A stretch of DNA of 64,000 nt from Jejudonia soesokkakensis (lineage in GTDB: Bacteria > Bacteroidota > Bacteroidia > Flavobacteriales > Flavobacteriaceae). Below the pieces are notes generated by a model, which saw nothing but the letters and a program-made list of their open reading frames with translations, ran no database searches and had not been told where the DNA came from. The stretch covers positions 382,026-446,025 of the forward strand of contig NZ_JBHTBN010000002.1 of the NCBI RefSeq assembly GCF_042664795.1. Reading direction: 5' to 3'. Both the position numbers and the translations under genes were made by a program. The first letter of the stretch is position 1; every line of letters starts with the position of its first letter. Shown here in pieces: positions 17,382 to 27,161 of this stretch.

Positions 17382-18320
17382 TTATTCTATATTTCTATTT
17401 ATTTTGGAAGCTAGCAAATACAATACTGCCATACGAATAGCAACACCATTTTGCACTTGATCTAATATGATAGCTTGAGAACTGTCTGCCACATCACTTG
17501 TAATTTCGACACCACGGTTAATAGGTCCAGGGTGCATTACAACGATCTCTTTGGAAAGTGAATCCAGCAACTTTTTGTTAACTCCATATTGCTGAGTGTA
17601 TTCGCGTGTTGTAGGAAAGTAACTAATGTCCATACGTTCATTTTGTACTCTCAGCATGTTTGCCACATCACACCATTCTAGAGCTTTTCGCAAATTGGAT
17701 TCATATCCTACCCCCAACGACTCTATATGCTTGGGAATTAACGTTTTTGGCCCACATACTTTTACTTCTGCACCTAACTTCTGAAGCGCAAATATATTTG
17801 ACAATGCAACACGAGAATGTAAAATATCTCCCACAATGACTACTTTTTTTCCTGAAACTTCACCCAGTCGTTCCCGAATAGAATAGGTATCCAGTAAAGC
17901 CTGCGTAGGATGTTCATGGGCACCATCTCCTGCATTTATAATACTCGCTTTGATATGTTTGGAAAGAAAAACTCCTGCTCCCGGATTAGGGTGTCGCATC
18001 ACCACCATATCTACTTTCATAGATAAAATGTTATTAACAGTATCTATTAAAGTTTCTCCCTTTTTTACCGAAGAAGATGCTGCAGAAAAGTTAATCACAT
18101 CTGCAGAAAGTCGCTTTTCGGCAAGTTCAAAAGACAACCGTGTTCGGGTGCTATTCTCAAAAAAAAGATTGGCTATCGTAATATCTCGAAGCGAAGGAAC
18201 TTTTTTAATTGGGCGATTGATCACTTCTTTAAAATGATCTGCTGTTTCGAAGATGAGTTGAATATCATCTTCGGTGATGTATTTAATTCCCAATAAGTGG
18301 TTGACACTTAGTTCGCTCAT
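17382..18320 (-). CDS. pyrB: Aspartate carbamoyltransferase catalytic chain
   Basis: A 312-residue enzyme condensing carbamoyl phosphate with aspartate, the committed step of pyrimidine synthesis. The carbamoyl-phosphate site FFENSTRTRLSFELA (about residue 54), MRHPNPGAG, NAGDGAHEHPTQALLD and the aspartate-binding VMHPGPINRGVEI are all present. No regulatory subunit (pyrI) gene is adjacent. It follows pyrR by 65 nt, so the regulator and the enzyme are probably co-transcribed. Confidence 0.97.
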   Translation of the reverse strand: MSELSVNHLLGIKYITEDDIQLIFETADHFKEVINRPIKKVPSLRDITIANLFFENSTRTRLSFELAEKRLSADVINFSAASSSVKKGETLIDTVNNILSMKVDMVVMRHPNPGAGVFLSKHIKASIINAGDGAHEHPTQALLDTYSIRERLGEVSGKKVVIVGDILHSRVALSNIFALQKLGAEVKVCGPKTLIPKHIESLGVGYESNLRKALEWCDVANMLRVQNERMDISYFPTTREYTQQYGVNKKLLDSLSKEIVVMHPGPINRGVEITSDVADSSQAIILDQVQNGVAIRMAVLYLLASKINRNIE

Positions 18321-18385
18321 AATAGGTTTTCAGTTTACAGTCGCAGTTTACAGTGCTGAATACTGCTACTGTCAATTGTATACTT

Positions 18386-18925
18386 TTAATTTTTTACTAA
18401 ATACACGGCATCTTCTCCTTCATTTTCCTTCCAGCAAACCTTCACTTTTTCACCTCCAATAGCATCGACCTGCCTTCCTCTATAATCTGGTTGAATAGGC
18501 AAATGCCTGCTAAAACGTCTATCTATTAAAGTTAATAATTCTATCTCTAATGGTCTTCCAAAGCTTTGAATCGCTGTTAAGGCGCTTCGTATGCTTCTGC
18601 CTGTATATAACACATCATCAATAAAAATGACTTTTTTATCCTCAACAATAAAATCGATTTTAGTTGTACTCGCTTCTAATGGTTTTCCGCTTCGCCTGAA
18701 GTCATCTCGATAAAATGTAATATCTAAGTATCCTAACTGAATATTCTTGATTTTATATTCAGTTTCAAGCATGTGTTTGATCCGTTCTGCTAAAAAAACA
18801 CCTCTGGGTTGAATACCCACAAGTACTGTATTTTCGAAAGTATCGTGATTTTCAATCAATTGACAAGCCAGACGATGAAGTGCTATTTGTACTTCTTTTG
18901 CGTTAAGTAACACCTTTTGGCTCAT
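18386..18925 (-). CDS. pyrR: PyrR bifunctional regulator/uracil phosphoribosyltransferase
   Basis: A 179-residue type I phosphoribosyltransferase. The PRPP loop is VIFIDDVLYTGRSIRSAL (about residues 94-111), with GIQPRGVFLAERI near the start and ALIDRRFSRHLPIQPDYRGR near the end, as in PyrR. In Firmicutes PyrR binds pyr mRNA and attenuates transcription; in Bacteroidota it is usually next to pyrB as here, but I see no obvious attenuator hairpin between the two genes, so RNA-binding control is not shown. Confidence 0.93.
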   Translation of the reverse strand: MSQKVLLNAKEVQIALHRLACQLIENHDTFENTVLVGIQPRGVFLAERIKHMLETEYKIKNIQLGYLDITFYRDDFRRSGKPLEASTTKIDFIVEDKKVIFIDDVLYTGRSIRSALTAIQSFGRPLEIELLTLIDRRFSRHLPIQPDYRGRQVDAIGGEKVKVCWKENEGEDAVYLVKN

Positions 18926-18954
18926 GGAAGAAATCTGAATTAGTATTCAGAATG

Positions 18955-18987
18955 CAAATTTAAAGGAATTATTTCTAATTATTCCAA
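18955..18987 (-). promoter_or_regulatory. Candidate pyrR-pyrB promoter
   Basis: On the minus strand TTG (18985-18987), a 22-nt spacer and TAAATTTG followed by C (18955-18962) match the Bacteroidota promoter pattern. The leader before the pyrR ATG would be about 25 nt. Confidence 0.55.
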
Positions 18988-19118
18988 TTGAGAATGATTA
19001 TTAGAACGATTGGAAGGATAATAAGTTACCTAAATCATACGCCAAAAATTTGACATGGCCTATCCTGCCAATAACTAAGTTATATTTTGTGTTTGTTTCT
19101 ATGATAAGGTGAGCTCCG

Positions 19119-20171
19119 TTAATTTTTAATGAATTTTAAAACAATCCCATCTTCCAATTCTAGAAAATAAAGTCCGCTAAGCAAGGAGGTTGTATCTATT
19201 TTAATATTTTTTGAGAGATAGCCCGAATAAACTTTCATTCCAATTGCCGAAAATATATAGTATTTCGTTGGCCTTTTAAGCCCGCTTACTGTTATATAAT
19301 CATCTGCAGGGTTTGGATAAATAGTAAAGGTAGACGATTTTTCAAAGGAATTAACAGATAGCGGTTCTACAACAAATTTTGAAATTCTATTTCCTAGAAA
19401 TTCAGAAAAATATAGTTCGCCTTGGTTAAAAGCCATTCCTTCTGGATTCACAAGATCTTCAACCACTACAATTGGCGTAGGATTTGTGTCTTCTGGATCA
19501 ATTTTTATAATTCTTGCCATTGTGCTTTCCCCGATATAGAGCTCATCGTCAAAAATAGCCAAAGATCGCGGAGAAGCAACTCCTGTAATAATCTCTGTCA
19601 AAACAGGATTGGGTACGGTAACATCTATCTTACTTACTTTTTGCCCACTTTCGCCAATATACAATGTGTTTTCATGGACAAACAGTGACTCCGGATTACT
19701 GCTTAAATTCACGACATCTATGGCCGATGGGTTTGGAACTGTGACATCTATTTTAACTATTTTATCATTGCCGGTGTCTCCGAAAAACAAAAAGTCTCCA
19801 CTCGCAGTCAATCCACTTGGTACGATACCGCTAAAAACTTCAACTACTGAGGGATTCGTTGCGGTAATGTCAAATTTTGAAATTCTGCCATTCGCTGAAA
19901 AAAACCATTCGGCAATATATAGATCATCGCCAATCAGGGCTAGTTCCCTAGGCTCATTCAAACCGTCGATCACGATAGATGGCATGGCATTCGGATCGGA
20001 AATATCAATTTTTGAAATTCTACCAGGCCCACTTTCGGCTATATACAATTCATTTCCGTGAAGCAACAGTCCTTTAGGGTTGATCACCTCGGTGGTTACT
20101 TCAACAACTTGTGCAGAAACACCTGCAAAACACAATAGAAGGACGAGTGTTAAAAAGTAATAATATTTCAT
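19119..20171 (-). CDS. Secreted beta-propeller protein with type IX sorting domain
   Basis: A 350-residue protein with an N-terminal signal peptide (YYYFLTLVLLLCFAGVSAQ). Six to seven repeats follow with the theme LYIAES-GRISKIDIS-NP, spaced about 45 residues, as in NHL-like propellers. Residues from about 275 form a type A sorting domain (FTIYPNPADDYITVSGL and DTTSLLSGLYFLELEDG), so the protein should cross the outer membrane by type IX secretion and be attached or released. Ligand unknown. Its upstream region carries the GATGACATTT two-box element shared with two beta-barrel genes. Confidence 0.88.
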   Translation of the reverse strand: MKYYYFLTLVLLLCFAGVSAQVVEVTTEVINPKGLLLHGNELYIAESGPGRISKIDISDPNAMPSIVIDGLNEPRELALIGDDLYIAEWFFSANGRISKFDITATNPSVVEVFSGIVPSGLTASGDFLFFGDTGNDKIVKIDVTVPNPSAIDVVNLSSNPESLFVHENTLYIGESGQKVSKIDVTVPNPVLTEIITGVASPRSLAIFDDELYIGESTMARIIKIDPEDTNPTPIVVVEDLVNPEGMAFNQGELYFSEFLGNRISKFVVEPLSVNSFEKSSTFTIYPNPADDYITVSGLKRPTKYYIFSAIGMKVYSGYLSKNIKIDTTSLLSGLYFLELEDGIVLKFIKN

Positions 20172-20196
20172 AAAGAAATGGTTTTGTTTTCCAGTA

Positions 20197-20222
20197 CATT
20201 GAAATAATTAAAAAATGTCATC
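20197..20222 (-). promoter_or_regulatory. GATGACATTT two-box element, copy 1
   Basis: On the minus strand GATGACATTT, 10 nt, then TCAATG; it starts about 50 nt upstream of the ATG at 20171. The same arrangement occurs at 37876-37901 and 38589-38614. Binding protein unknown. Confidence 0.45.
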
Positions 20223-20230
20223 AATTAAAA

Positions 20231-20262
20231 TAAAAAAGCCTCTCCATTACTGAAGAGGCTTT
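20231..20262 (-). terminator. rpsA terminator
   Basis: Stem AAGCCTCT/AGAGGCTT with a 10-nt loop, followed on the minus strand by a run of six T. It lies just after the rpsA stop. Confidence 0.85.
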
Positions 20263-20284
20263 ACTTTATGATACTCTAGAAAAA

Positions 20285-22252
20285 TTACTTCTTCCCGTCC
20301 ATTTTGTCTTTCAATTCTTGAAGCTTAGAGTTTGCATCCCCTAACGTAGGTTTTGCTTCCTCAGCTTGTTGTTCTGCTTTCTTAGCAGCTTGCTTAACAA
20401 TCTTAGCTTCTTCTTCTTTATGAATTGTCATGTGAGATGCAACCACCTTCTTGAATTCTTTATTAAACTCAATAATTTGGAATTCTGCTTCTTCACCTTT
20501 CTTAAGGTCAGATCCGTCTTCTTTTTCTAAGTGACGCTTAGGAACGAATGCAGAAATATCTTCATTAAAGTTAATAATAGCACCTTTGTCTACCATCTCA
20601 TCGATTGCAGCTGTATGCTTAGAACCTACTTTAAATTCAGCTTCATACTTATCCCAAGGGTTGTCTTCTGTTTGCTTATGACCTAAACTAAGTTTACGTC
20701 CTTCCACGTCCAACTCAAGAACTACCACGTCAAGCTTGTCTCCAATGTTTGTAAATTCACTTGGATGCTTCACTTTCTTAGTCCAAGATAGATCACTTAT
20801 GTAGATAAGTCCGTCGATACCTTCTTCTAATTCTACGAATACTCCAAAATTTGTGAAGTTACGTACAATCCCTGTGTGACGAGAACCTACTGGATATTTC
20901 TTCGTGATATCTGTCCATGGGTCTGGCGTTAATTGCTTAATACCAAGACTCATTTTACGTTCTTCTCTATCAAGAGTTAATACCTGAGCTTCTACTTCGT
21001 CACCCACTTTTACAAAATCCTGTGCACTACGTAAGTGTGTAGACCAAGACATTTCGCTTACGTGAATAAGACCTTCAACTCCTTCATTAACTTCGATAAA
21101 TGCTCCGTAATCTGCAATCACAACAACTTTACCTTTTACATTGTCTCCAACTTTAAGCTCGTCTCCAAGAGCATCCCAAGGATGTGCGCTCAATTGCTTA
21201 AGACCTAATTGTATACGTGTTTTATCCTCATCAAAGTCAAGGATTACCACATTTAATTTCTGATCAAGTTCTACAATCTCATTAGGGTGATTAATTCGAG
21301 ACCAAGAAAGGTCTGTAATGTGTACTAATCCATCTACCCCACCAAGATCTACAAAGACACCATAAGAAGTAATATTTTTTACGATACCTTCTAATACTTG
21401 TCCTTTTTCTAATTGACCAATGATTTCTTTTTTCTGCTCTTCGATGTCTGCTTCAATAAGCGCTTTATGAGAAACTACAACGTTTTTAAATTCGTGGTTG
21501 ATCTTCACAACTTTGAATTCCATTGTTTTTCCAACATACACATCATAGTCACGAATAGGCTTCACATCAATCTGTGAACCTGGCAAGAAAGCTTCAATAC
21601 CAAATACATCTACAATCATACCCCCTTTAGTTCTGCATTTTACAAAACCATTGACGATAGTTCCTTCATCGTGTGCTTTATTAACACGATCCCAAGCCAT
21701 GATTGTTCTTGCCTTACGGTGAGAAAGAATTAATTGACCTGTACTGTCTTCACGCACATCGATTAATACTTCTACTTTATCTCCTTCCTTAAGGTCTGGA
21801 TTGTAACGAAATTCGTTAAGAGAGATTACCCCTTCAGACTTTGCATTGATGTCGATAATGGCATCACGATCTGTAATATTAATTACCGTACCTTCTACCA
21901 CCTCATCATCTAAGGTATCTACAAAATTTTCGGCAACTAATTTTTCAAACTCTTCTAACTTACCGTCATCAATCGGGTCAATACCTTCTTGATAGTTGTG
22001 CCAGTTAAAATCTGCAAGAAATTTGTCTGGGTTACTTTCTTTTAAAGAAACTTCTTTTGGAGCTTCTTCTTTTTTAGGAGCCTCTTCAGTTGTTGCTCCT
22101 ACTTTTGCTTCAGCCACCTCGGCAATGTCTTCAGCTTTTACAGCTTTTTTCTTGCGGGTTGGTTTTTTTGCGTCTTTCACCGCAGTTGAAGTTTCTACTT
22201 TTTTTTCTGCTGCCTTTTCGGTCGCAGCTTCTTTGTTTGCTTTTTCAGCCAT
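20285..22252 (-). CDS. rpsA: 30S ribosomal protein S1
   Basis: A 655-residue protein with at least five clear S1 RNA-binding repeats (for example GIVKNITSYGVFVDLGGVDG, GKVVVIADYGAFIEVNEGVE, GIVRNFTNFGVFVELEEGID). S1 brings mRNA to the 30S subunit; in Bacteroidota, where Shine-Dalgarno use is weak, it is thought to matter strongly for initiation. A lysine/alanine/glutamate-rich N-terminal extension of about 75 residues precedes the first repeat, and a charged tail follows the last. The upstream order porQ-cmk-rpsA puts it next to cmk as in many bacteria, but with its own promoter and a 335-nt gap. Confidence 0.97.
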   Translation of the reverse strand: MAEKANKEAATEKAAEKKVETSTAVKDAKKPTRKKKAVKAEDIAEVAEAKVGATTEEAPKKEEAPKEVSLKESNPDKFLADFNWHNYQEGIDPIDDGKLEEFEKLVAENFVDTLDDEVVEGTVINITDRDAIIDINAKSEGVISLNEFRYNPDLKEGDKVEVLIDVREDSTGQLILSHRKARTIMAWDRVNKAHDEGTIVNGFVKCRTKGGMIVDVFGIEAFLPGSQIDVKPIRDYDVYVGKTMEFKVVKINHEFKNVVVSHKALIEADIEEQKKEIIGQLEKGQVLEGIVKNITSYGVFVDLGGVDGLVHITDLSWSRINHPNEIVELDQKLNVVILDFDEDKTRIQLGLKQLSAHPWDALGDELKVGDNVKGKVVVIADYGAFIEVNEGVEGLIHVSEMSWSTHLRSAQDFVKVGDEVEAQVLTLDREERKMSLGIKQLTPDPWTDITKKYPVGSRHTGIVRNFTNFGVFVELEEGIDGLIYISDLSWTKKVKHPSEFTNIGDKLDVVVLELDVEGRKLSLGHKQTEDNPWDKYEAEFKVGSKHTAAIDEMVDKGAIINFNEDISAFVPKRHLEKEDGSDLKKGEEAEFQIIEFNKEFKKVVASHMTIHKEEEAKIVKQAAKKAEQQAEEAKPTLGDANSKLQELKDKMDGKK

Positions 22253-22587
22253 GTAGTAATATAAGTGTTCTTATTTTTCCGAAGAAATTACTAAAACACT
22301 CTGTTTGTATTCTGCTTTGTTACAAGAAGTTAGCGCGACTATCCCACAGAAGGGTTTGTTTACATTATTTTTTTTATTTCCTTTTATTCTTGACTCGTCG
22401 CTAAAAGGGTTGCAAAAGTAGTGCTTTTCTTGTGATAATCAAAGAGTTTATCAATTTTTAGAAGTGCTATTGTAGATTTTAGATTATTAGTAAGACTGAA
22501 TTAAAAGAATAAAATTGAAAAAAAATACTTTAAATGCTGAATAACAGACCTTTTAGCATTTCATTCCTGATAACTATTTACTGATAA
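22253..22587 (-). promoter_or_regulatory. cmk-rpsA intergenic region, rpsA promoter and leader
   Basis: The region has no gene. A strong promoter is at 22413-22443: TTTG, a 19-nt spacer, and TACTTTTG on the minus strand. The rpsA leader would be about 150 nt. Near its end AGTGTT/AACACT (22295-22300 and 22264-22269) enclose an inner TTTC-TTCG-GAAA tetraloop hairpin, a possible site for S1 autocontrol. At 22518-22561 a hairpin AAATGCT/AGCATTT followed by a T run at a short distance may end cmk transcription. Confidence 0.55.
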
Positions 22588-23286
22588 TTAGATCCGCCCA
22601 GCAATTCTATCTTTTGCCAGCTGAAGAATTATATGAAACTGATCTTCTAAATTCATTTCGCTATTGTCAATCTCAATGGCTCCCTTTGCTTTTCTCAAAG
22701 GAGAGTCTTCTCGGGTTGAATCAATATGATCTCTTTCCTTTACATTATCCAATACGTCTTGAAATGCAACTTGATCTCCCCTTTGTATCAGTTCATTGAA
22801 TCTGCGTTTTGCGCGTTCTTCGGCCGAAGCATTTAAAAAAATCTTCAATTCAGCATCAGGAAAAACAACCGTGCCAATGTCACGTCCGTCCATTACCACG
22901 CCTTTCCCTTTGCCCATTTCCTTTTGTTGCTCTACCAATTTCCTGCGAACTTCGGGTATCGTTGCCACAGGACTTACAAATGTTGAAACTTCCAGTGTGC
23001 GAATTTCTTTTTCAACATTTTCGCCATTGAGATATACTTCCGCTTTGCTAAAAACATCGGGTTTTTTAAATGAAAGTGTAATGTTGGGTAAGGCGGCAAT
23101 CAGTTTATCTGAATCAAAAGAGGCTTCAGAAATAAAGCCGTGGCGCATGGCGTATAAAGTAACTGCTCTATACATAGCTCCAGTATCGACGTAGATGTAT
23201 TCAAGCCAGTCTGCCAGTTGTTTGGCTATAGTACTTTTCCCAGTTGATGAAAAGCCATCTATGGCAATTGTAATTTTTTTTATCAC
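22588..23286 (-). CDS. cmk: (d)CMP kinase
   Basis: A 232-residue P-loop kinase (DGFSSTGKSTIAK at residues 11-23) that phosphorylates CMP and dCMP. VDTGAMYRAV, MDGRDIGTVVFPDAELKIFL and the lid region ERAKRRFNELIQRG are typical. The start is a GTG at 23284-23286 that overlaps the TGA stop of porQ by 4 nt (GTGA), suggesting translational coupling. Size normal. Confidence 0.95.
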   Translation of the reverse strand: MIKKITIAIDGFSSTGKSTIAKQLADWLEYIYVDTGAMYRAVTLYAMRHGFISEASFDSDKLIAALPNITLSFKKPDVFSKAEVYLNGENVEKEIRTLEVSTFVSPVATIPEVRRKLVEQQKEMGKGKGVVMDGRDIGTVVFPDAELKIFLNASAEERAKRRFNELIQRGDQVAFQDVLDNVKERDHIDSTREDSPLRKAKGAIEIDNSEMNLEDQFHIILQLAKDRIAGRI

Positions 23287-24302
23287 TGAAGGTTGATATT
23301 TAATCCTAAATAGCCAGAAGATGCAGCTGTGCTATATCTGGCATAGGTATAACTAAATCGCAATTTACCTAATCTAAGTGAAAATCCAGCACTTAATCCG
23401 GCAAAGGCTCTTCGCTCTAAAATTCTCAACTCTTCTGCTCTTCTAAGATTATAGCCAAGCCTAAGGTTAAATCCGCCCTCTGGAAATATCTCCACACCCA
23501 CAATCATATGCCGAAATGCATTGTCTATAAAATTAATTTTTTCTCCCTGTGTATTTCCTTCTAGGTCACTTTGTTCTCTGTTAGGGTTTGAAAATGCAAC
23601 ATTCCACTGTTGCATGTTTTCTAGTGTAAAGTGCCACCGTATGGGAATGTTCTGTAAATTTTGAGAGATCCCAAAAATAAGTTCGAAAGGCAAAGGCTCG
23701 TAGATCTCATTATACGGAGTAATTTGTGTTCCCAGATTTCGGGCAACTCCCGTAATGTGTAACCCCCAATCTTCATAATAATAAAACACGCCAATGTCGG
23801 TTGCAATTCCAAAAGACGAATACTGTTCTAATTTTGAGGAGATAAATTTAATGTTCGCTCCAATGTGGAAGTTCGTAAAAGCAATATTTCGGGCATGTCC
23901 AAAAGAGAGGGCTACTTCTCCTCCACTAAAGCTACTCGTTGGGTTTCCCTGTTCATCATAGCCGTCAAAGTTTCCGTAGTTAATATAAGTAATACCTGTA
24001 TGCAAGACTTGTGTCCTACGATCCCATAAATACGCATAAGATGCAGTGCCATAGTTGACATCTCCTAAATAGTTGGTATAATTAATAGACAATTGGTTGT
24101 CCATCTCTGGATTGATACTTGCCGGGTTAAACAAAGCCTGTGTTGGGTCGTAATCATAGTTCGTAATCACCTTGCCTCCTAATGCTGCCTGTCTGGGATT
24201 ATTCACCAAATTGAGAAACTGATATGTAGAACGCCCTCCCACTTGCGAATAAGCAGTAGCTACGAATAAACAGGCTAAGAAAATTAAAACCTTTTGGCGC
24301 AT
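23283..24302 (-). CDS. porQ: Type IX secretion system protein PorQ
   Basis: A 339-residue outer-membrane beta-barrel with a signal peptide ending near residue 19 (ATAYSQ). Family landmarks are GGRSTYQFLNLVNNPRQAAL, ALFNPASINPEMDNQLSINY and a C-terminal FSYTYARYSTAASSGYLGL. In Porphyromonas, PorQ holds PorZ in the attachment complex with PorU and PorV that handles sorting-domain cargo. Several such cargo proteins are encoded in this window (19119, 53360). It overlaps cmk by 4 nt. Confidence 0.9.
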   Translation of the reverse strand: MRQKVLIFLACLFVATAYSQVGGRSTYQFLNLVNNPRQAALGGKVITNYDYDPTQALFNPASINPEMDNQLSINYTNYLGDVNYGTASYAYLWDRRTQVLHTGITYINYGNFDGYDEQGNPTSSFSGGEVALSFGHARNIAFTNFHIGANIKFISSKLEQYSSFGIATDIGVFYYYEDWGLHITGVARNLGTQITPYNEIYEPLPFELIFGISQNLQNIPIRWHFTLENMQQWNVAFSNPNREQSDLEGNTQGEKINFIDNAFRHMIVGVEIFPEGGFNLRLGYNLRRAEELRILERRAFAGLSAGFSLRLGKLRFSYTYARYSTAASSGYLGLNINLQ

Positions 24303-24393
24303 GAAGTATATAACCGTTCTAGGAAACTAAACGACTGCAATATTACTTTATTTTAAAGAGGGATGAAAGAGTTTTCAGAATTTAATGCTTTAT

Positions 24394-24432
24394 AAAAAAA
24401 TCTCCCTAATGGAAAACCAAGAGGGAGATTTT
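24394..24432 (-). terminator. lon terminator
   Basis: Stem AAATCTCCCT/AGGGAGATTT with a 14-nt loop, followed by a run of T on the minus strand; it starts about 15 nt after the lon stop. Confidence 0.85.
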
Positions 24433-24447
24433 AAAAGAATCCTATGT

Positions 24448-26898
24448 TTAAAGTTTTTTTGCGTTTTTAACTTTTTCTTTTGTCAAAGCAAGTTCTAATA
24501 CATCACTCATATCCTTTACATAATGAAACGTAAGTCCTTTTAAATATTCGGGGTTGATTTCATCAATGTCTCGCTTATTATCTGCACACAACAAAATTTC
24601 TTTAATCCGTGCTCGTTTTGCAGCCAAAATCTTTTCTTTAATTCCTCCTACAGGCAATACTTTACCACGTAAGGTAATTTCGCCCGTCATTGCGATACTC
24701 TTTTTTACTTTTCGCTGTGTAAATAGAGAAACCAAGGATGTCAACATGGTGATTCCTGCACTTGGTCCGTCTTTTGGAGTGGCCCCTTCAGGCACATGGA
24801 CATGAACATTGTACTTTTCAAAAATCTCTGGAGTAAGCCCCAGCTTATCTGCATTAGATTTGATGTATTCTAGGGCTATAGTTGCCGACTCTTTCATGAC
24901 TTTACCCAAGTTTCCTGTCATAGTCAAGGTTCCTTTCCCTTTTGAGAGAATGGATTCAATAAATAAAATATCTCCTCCTACCCGTGTCCAGGCTAAGCCT
25001 GTTACGACTCCTGCTACTTCATTATTTTCGTATTTATTACGTTCTAATTTTGGTGCTTTTAATGCTTCTACAATAGTATCGTTGGTCACTTTCTTATCGT
25101 ATGGCTCGTCCATAGCAATTTTTGTCGCTGCGTACCGTACCATTTTAGCAATTTGCTTTTCAAGTCCGCGAACACCACTCTCACGTGTATATCCTTCTAC
25201 AATTTTTTCCAATTGTGGTTTGGCAATGGTAAGATCGTTTTTTGATAATCCGTGTTCTTTTAATTGCTTCGGAAGCAAATGCTGCTTTGCAATCTCAACT
25301 TTCTCTTCAATGGTATATCCAGATACATTAATGATTTCCATACGATCTCGCAGTGCTGGCTGAATGGTATCTAAACGATTAGATGTTGCAATAAACATCA
25401 CTTTTGAAAGGTCGTATCCTAATTCGAGGAAATTATCATAAAACGCACTGTTCTGTTCTGGATCTAACACTTCGAGCATCGCAGATGATGGGTCACCCTG
25501 ACTACCGACACTTAGCTTGTCAATTTCATCTAACACAAAAACAGGATTGCTTGTTCCCGCCTTTTTTAAGCTTTTGATAATACGCCCAGGCATTGCACCA
25601 ATATACGTTTTTCGGTGCCCACGAATTTCAGACTCATCACGTAAGCCCCCTAAGGACATACGTACATATTCTCTTCCTAAAGCTTCAGCGACAGATTTCC
25701 CTAAAGAAGTTTTACCAACTCCTGGAGGTCCATACAAGCAAAGAATTGGAGATTTCATATCATTCCGAAGTTTTAAAACAGCCAGATATTCTATAATACG
25801 CTGTTTAACATCGTCCAGACCATAATGATCCCGATCGAGAATTTTTCGGGCACGCTTTAAATCAAACTTATCTTTACTAAATTCTTCCCATGGTAAATCT
25901 AGTACAAGCTCTAAATAGTTACGCTGAATGCTAAACTCAGCGACCTGCGGATTCATACGTTGTAGCTTCGAAAGTTCTTTATCAAAATGCGTTTGAACTT
26001 CTTTACTCCACTTCTTTGTTTTAGATCGTGAACGCATTTCTTCGATTTCGGCATCTGAAGATTTTCCGCCCAGCTCCTCTTGGATTGTTTTTAATTGCTG
26101 ATTTAAAAAATACTCCCGCTGTTGCTGGTTGATATCACTTTGTACTTTAGACTGAATGTCATTGCGAAGTGATAATTTTTGAACCTCAATATGCATAAAA
26201 CGCAAGGTTTCTAATGCCCGTTCTTTGAGGTCATTTATTTCGAGAATTTTTTGCTTTTCGGCAACCGTAACATTTAAATTACTGGATACAAAATTGATCA
26301 AAAATGAGTTGCTCTCAATATTCTTTATGGCAAAAGATGCCTCACTTGGAATGTTAGGACTGTCTTTAATAATTTTTAGAGCAAGTTCACGAATGGATTT
26401 AATAATTTCATTAAACTCTTCATTCTCTTTGGCAGGCCTAGCTTCAGAAACAGATCTAACACGAGCTGTCAAATACGGTTCTGAAGTAAGTACCTCTGCC
26501 ACTTCAAAGCGTTTTTTCCCTTGAATGATGACAGTAGTATTTCCGTCAGGCATTTTTAAAACCCGTAGAATTTTGGCTACAGTTCCAACCGTATTAATAT
26601 CTTCTACGCCGGGTTCTTCTTTGCCTTCATCTTTTTGAGAAACCACTCCAATCACTTTATTTCCTTGATTGGTTTCATTAATAAGTTTTATTGATTTATC
26701 GCGACCTGCTGTAATGGGAACCACTACACCTGGAAACAATACGGTGTTTCGTAAGGGAAGGATTGGTAAAATTTCTGGAAGTTCTTCCCGTTCCATTGCA
26801 TCTTCATCTTCTGCAGACATTAATGGAATTAAATCTGCTTCGTCCTTAAGATCTTGTAGTGACAAACTGTCTAATACTTTTACTTTATGATGTGCCAT
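24448..26898 (-). CDS. lon: Lon protease (endopeptidase La)
   Basis: An 816-residue ATP-dependent protease that degrades misfolded and regulatory proteins. It has the N-terminal substrate domain (LPILPLRNTVLFPGVVVPI), the AAA+ module with Walker A YGPPGVGKTSLGKS and Walker B VFVLDEIDKL, and the protease domain with catalytic Ser in PKDGPSAGITM and Lys in LPVGGIKEKILAA. Length and order are normal. It is divergent from the ECF sigma operon. Confidence 0.97.
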   Translation of the reverse strand: MAHHKVKVLDSLSLQDLKDEADLIPLMSAEDEDAMEREELPEILPILPLRNTVLFPGVVVPITAGRDKSIKLINETNQGNKVIGVVSQKDEGKEEPGVEDINTVGTVAKILRVLKMPDGNTTVIIQGKKRFEVAEVLTSEPYLTARVRSVSEARPAKENEEFNEIIKSIRELALKIIKDSPNIPSEASFAIKNIESNSFLINFVSSNLNVTVAEKQKILEINDLKERALETLRFMHIEVQKLSLRNDIQSKVQSDINQQQREYFLNQQLKTIQEELGGKSSDAEIEEMRSRSKTKKWSKEVQTHFDKELSKLQRMNPQVAEFSIQRNYLELVLDLPWEEFSKDKFDLKRARKILDRDHYGLDDVKQRIIEYLAVLKLRNDMKSPILCLYGPPGVGKTSLGKSVAEALGREYVRMSLGGLRDESEIRGHRKTYIGAMPGRIIKSLKKAGTSNPVFVLDEIDKLSVGSQGDPSSAMLEVLDPEQNSAFYDNFLELGYDLSKVMFIATSNRLDTIQPALRDRMEIINVSGYTIEEKVEIAKQHLLPKQLKEHGLSKNDLTIAKPQLEKIVEGYTRESGVRGLEKQIAKMVRYAATKIAMDEPYDKKVTNDTIVEALKAPKLERNKYENNEVAGVVTGLAWTRVGGDILFIESILSKGKGTLTMTGNLGKVMKESATIALEYIKSNADKLGLTPEIFEKYNVHVHVPEGATPKDGPSAGITMLTSLVSLFTQRKVKKSIAMTGEITLRGKVLPVGGIKEKILAAKRARIKEILLCADNKRDIDEINPEYLKGLTFHYVKDMSDVLELALTKEKVKNAKKL

Positions 26899-26923
26899 AT
26901 ATAATTGTAAGACATTGTGTCAC

Positions 26924-26931
26924 CAAAAGTA
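26924..26931 (-). promoter_or_regulatory. Candidate lon promoter (-7 box)
   Basis: TACTTTTG on the minus strand fits TAnnTTTG and is identical to the rpsA -7 box. It ends 25 nt before the lon ATG. No clear TTG -33 box is seen. Confidence 0.4.
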
Positions 26932-27161
26932 GGCAACACCCTGCTTGTTGTATATTAAAATTTTTATAATTATTTCTGAAAATCAATTGATTAAACCACT
27001 TTCAGAAGTCTTTCAGCACATATAATTCAATAGTTGTGCCAGCAAATCCCTTTAATACCATAGTCTGGTTGAAGGTCTTTCAGAAAAAATAAAATTTTAC
27101 TCCCAACTGTAACAATTTGAAAGATGCAATATCTTTATAATAACCAATCAAATTAAAAAGA

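Noticed and set aside
19609..20061. 150-codon plus-strand frame over the propeller gene
   Set aside because: Repeat structure, signal peptide and sorting domain support only the minus-strand gene.
24809..25363. 184-codon plus-strand frame over lon
   Set aside because: It is antisense to a fully conserved Lon; no start context or family match.
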